Below are positions 21,558 to 23,257 of a stretch of 23,257 bases of DNA, piece after piece (position 1 is the first letter of the stretch; each line of letters begins with the position of its first letter). Origin of the DNA: a virus. The notes under the pieces are model-generated. The model made no database searches, was not told the origin of the DNA, and saw only the letters and a list, made by a program, of their open reading frames with translations. Both the position numbers and the translations under genes were made by a program. The stretch is taken from the IMG/VR virus record IMGVR_UViG_3300033233_000168, positions 1 through 23,257 of that record; one strand, written 5' to 3'.

Positions 21558-21821
21558 TCAGTTCTTCTCCGGTGCTTCCGGCTTGCGCACAAAGTTTGGC
21601 ATGGGTCCCGTGTGCATCTTGGGCACTTCGCTGGCCCCCAGCTTGGCCGCGATCATTGGAATGGCCTTTTTGATCAGGTTGGAGAGTTCGAAGCAATAGG
21701 CGATTTCGCCCCGCGTGGCCAGCGCTCCTGGCCCGAACACGTTGCCGCCGTTGTCGGTGGTTTTCACGCCGACACCGACGTCGCCGTTGATCGTTTCCGT
21801 TATGGTGATCTCAATTTTCAT
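21558..21821 (-). CDS. Small protein between terminase subunits, 87 aa
   Basis: ATG overlaps the TerS stop (ATGA), and the stop is two bases before the TerL start, so the gene tiles exactly between the terminase subunits. The N-terminal strand pair KIEITITETINGDVGVGVKT is followed by a Gly/Asn turn, a helix (EIAYCFELSNLIKKAIPMIAAKL) and a Lys/Pro-rich end. I do not know the family. Position suggests a packaging accessory role. Confidence 0.75.
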   Translation of the reverse strand: MKIEITITETINGDVGVGVKTTDNGGNVFGPGALATRGEIAYCFELSNLIKKAIPMIAAKLGASEVPKMHTGPMPNFVRKPEAPEKN

Positions 21822-22327
21822 GCGGTTTGTTTCACAATTTGCTTGGCAATCTCGACGGCCAGCGCATCGAACGCGCCGGCGCCGTTCGGGTCCGTCAATA
21901 CCTGCTCGTGCTTATCCTTCCACTTGTCCGGCATCCGGTTCTTCATAAAGAAGCGCACCGTGCCCGGGTCCGGCGGGAAGTATTCCAAGTAAGTGTGCTC
22001 GAAACTTTCCCCCTCGTGCTGGAAGATTTTTACCGCAGGCCGAGTGTAACCCATCACCAGATCGAACACCCTGGCCGCGGCCTTTCCGTTCGCTGGCATC
22101 TTCCCCGCCTCAATGGACTGTAAAAACTTGGTGTGTTTCAGCTTCCAGTTGTTGAATGTTTTTTCGCAAACACCAAAGAATCCGGCCATTTCCTTATCCG
22201 TGTAGCCGGCGACGGCAAAGCCAAACACCATCGTGGCATATTGGGCCCGGTAAGCGGTCGGTCGTCCTTCTGGCTTCGACGCTTTCGCCTTCCGCCGGCG
22301 GCGTTTGTTGGTGGGGGCGGCACTCAT
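21818..22327 (-). CDS. terS: Terminase small subunit, 169 aa
   Basis: A basic N-terminus (NKRRRRKAKASKPEGRPTAY) leads to a helix-turn-helix around residues 30-62 (AVAGYTDKEMAGFFGVCEKTFNNWK), then a central helical region and a C-terminal part with RFFMKNRMPDKWKDKHEQ. These are the usual elements of phage TerS proteins: DNA recognition followed by the oligomerisation part. The length is typical, and it lies one small gene upstream of TerL. It would bind the packaging site and regulate TerL. ATG overlaps the stop of the replication-like gene (ATGA). Confidence 0.87.
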   Translation of the reverse strand: MSAAPTNKRRRRKAKASKPEGRPTAYRAQYATMVFGFAVAGYTDKEMAGFFGVCEKTFNNWKLKHTKFLQSIEAGKMPANGKAAARVFDLVMGYTRPAVKIFQHEGESFEHTYLEYFPPDPGTVRFFMKNRMPDKWKDKHEQVLTDPNGAGAFDALAVEIAKQIVKQTA

Positions 22328-23112
22328 TTGATCAGCCCGGCATACCTACGGGTTAAGTCTTTCAGCGCCGCTCCGCGAGACTTATTTGCGCGCCATTGAT
22401 CTTTGTGTATCTCGTCCAGCAGCGTGTCTAGCGCGCGTTCCAGTTCGTCCGGCATCTTGCGGACCCAGTTCTTCCGCCAGTCACCACCCCAGTTCACCAT
22501 GTCCTCGTCGCCCACAAACTGGCGGAGAGATTCCATCAAGGCGCCCTCGCGCGCGGGAGATAACTGTTTGACAGAGTTTAACTGTTCAGTGTTTAACTGC
22601 TTTATAGAAGCTTTACAGTTAACTGGTGGCGTCCGTGTTCCCATTTTGGGAACATCGGCGGTTCGGACTGGCAGGGCTGCGTTTTCGGCGCTGGTTTCCG
22701 AAAGAGCCCGGTCCAAACAGGGACCGGGCTCCAACAGTTCACCTTGAATTTGCCCGCAGGCACACTCAATCGCGGTCAACAAACTGGCCATCTCTTCGCG
22801 TAAGTAAAGCCATTTCACGTTCCACCCGCCGAATTCTGGGTATACCAGAATTTCCCAGCCTTCGTGCTCCGCCTTCACGGTGACGATCCGCGCACCCTCC
22901 AGCTCCGCCACGACTTCCGCCATGTGATTGGCCCCGATCTTCAGCGTCCGCAGCGCCGCTGCGCGTAGCGCGTTGCTGAACACGCAGCGGGTCCGACGCC
23001 GCATCAGCGTGGTCTTGATGAAGAACTCGGCCAGGCGTCGCGCGCGCCCGCTTAAATCAGCGCGGTCCAAGTCGCCCCGCATCCGCGCCGCCGTTCGTGG
23101 CCAGTCAATCAT
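22324..23112 (-). CDS. Putative replication initiation protein (lambda O-like layout), 262 aa
   Basis: ATG at 23112 overlaps the stop of the upstream gene (ATGA); a start 15 bases upstream is less likely. Residues about 25-95 have the helix pattern and wing of a winged helix-turn-helix (SGRARRLAEFFIKTT; AALRTLKIGANHMAEVVAELEGARIVTV). The linker 164-186 contains the repeated peptide QLNT/QLNS/KQLS. The C-terminal part (GGDWRKNWVRKMPDELERAL, then NKSRGAALKDLTRRYAG) resembles the end of some phage replication proteins. The linker is encoded by an AT-rich repeat cluster with the rare-looking Leu codon TTA. Lambda O has this same plan, with the origin inside the gene. It could instead be a regulator. 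The replication role is inferred. Confidence 0.6.
   Translation of the reverse strand: MIDWPRTAARMRGDLDRADLSGRARRLAEFFIKTTLMRRRTRCVFSNALRAAALRTLKIGANHMAEVVAELEGARIVTVKAEHEGWEILVYPEFGGWNVKWLYLREEMASLLTAIECACGQIQGELLEPGPCLDRALSETSAENAALPVRTADVPKMGTRTPPVNCKASIKQLNTEQLNSVKQLSPAREGALMESLRQFVGDEDMVNWGGDWRKNWVRKMPDELERALDTLLDEIHKDQWRANKSRGAALKDLTRRYAGLIK
22560..22625 (-). repeat. AT-rich iteron-like cluster inside the replication-like gene
   Basis: Four copies of a CAGTTA(A/T)-type element occur in the minus-strand reading. Plus-strand TTAACTG lies at 22578-22584, 22593-22599 and 22619-22625, and ATAACTG at 22560-22566. The two middle copies form a 15-bp tandem sharing CAGTTAAACnCTG. The rightmost copy is a palindrome (CAGTTAACTG). 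The stretch is AT-rich in otherwise GC-rich coding DNA. It may be a replication origin or a protein-binding array. Confidence 0.6.
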
Positions 23113-23257
23113 GGAATGGTTGCACAAACATTGTGCTGCGCTGCGCGTATGTGGTGGATTACGTGTAGAAGGCCGGTTCTATGGCCGTCGAGCCACAGCA
23201 CTCTTTCCCATTCTCCGTGCTCGCGGGCGCTTATCTCCGCGCCGTCGTCATCTAGCA
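23109..23257 (-). CDS. 3' end of an unidentified gene (5' end beyond the window)
   Basis: An open frame enters from the right edge and ends in a TGA that overlaps the next ATG (ATGA). The 48 visible residues include REHGEWERVLWLDGHRTGLL and VIHHIRAAQHNVCATIP. The stretch is too short to assign a family. The stop/start overlap, which is the rule in this block, is the main support. Confidence 0.6.
   Translation of the reverse strand, partial: LDDDGAEISAREHGEWERVLWLDGHRTGLLHVIHHIRAAQHNVCATIP

Noticed and set aside
21556-21696. 47-residue N-terminal extension of the terminase large subunit
   Set aside because: It overlies the 87-aa gene; ATG 21555 with GGAG upstream is a better start and terminase homology begins after it.

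Overview
The window is one continuous, tightly packed, single-direction (minus-strand) late-gene block of a tailed double-stranded DNA phage or provirus, with podovirus-like gene content. Transcription runs from base 23257 towards base 1, and both ends cut through genes. There is no integrase, repressor, host housekeeping gene or CRISPR array, so it cannot be said whether this is a free phage or a provirus. The host is probably Verrucomicrobiota. This is an inference from GC-rich DNA and from an unusual number of Asn/Thr-rich proteins with Sec signal peptides, a secretome style I associate with that phylum; no host marker is present.

Layout in transcription order. (a) 23257-20084, early/packaging: the 3' end of an unknown gene, a putative lambda O-like replication protein with an AT-rich iteron-like cluster inside its linker, terminase small subunit, a small unknown protein, and terminase large subunit. 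(b) 20083-20009: a complete tRNA gene with a CAU anticodon and several initiator-type (fMet) features, wedged between terminase and portal. (c) 20003-14994, head: portal, two small unknown proteins, scaffold, and a major capsid protein resembling the N4-gp56 family. (d) 14908-10722: proteins with signal peptides. These include a tail-fibre/beta-helix-like protein, a protein with a chymotrypsin-like His/Asp/Ser motif set, and a lipoprotein, interleaved with small soluble proteins and bordered by strong hairpins. (e) 10725-9340: a probable lysis region of five small genes, including an XhlA-like membrane protein and a holin-like/lipoprotein fusion; no endolysin is recognisable. (f) 9296-5248: a tail-fibre-like protein (also with a signal peptide), an adaptor/tail-tube-like protein carrying an inserted domain, and a P22 gp10/T7 gp12-like tail protein. 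(g) 5251-1: a run matching the T7 order gp13-14-15-16, probably DNA-ejection proteins. It holds a small possibly GNAT-like protein, two paralogous internal-virion-like proteins on either side of a cupin, a coiled-coil protein and the N-terminus of a very long protein.

The genes would work as a virion assembly line: TerS/TerL package DNA through the portal into a scaffolded gp56-type capsid, the tail adaptor and nozzle close it, and the block-g proteins are loaded for ejection. More than half of the gene junctions are ATGA, GTGA or TGATG stop/start overlaps, which fixes many start sites and implies strong translational coupling. The items most worth a second look are the origin-like element inside the replication gene, the initiator-like tRNA, the block of secreted proteins inside a virion operon, and the protease-like secreted protein. 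All family assignments are from reading motifs; no database search was run.
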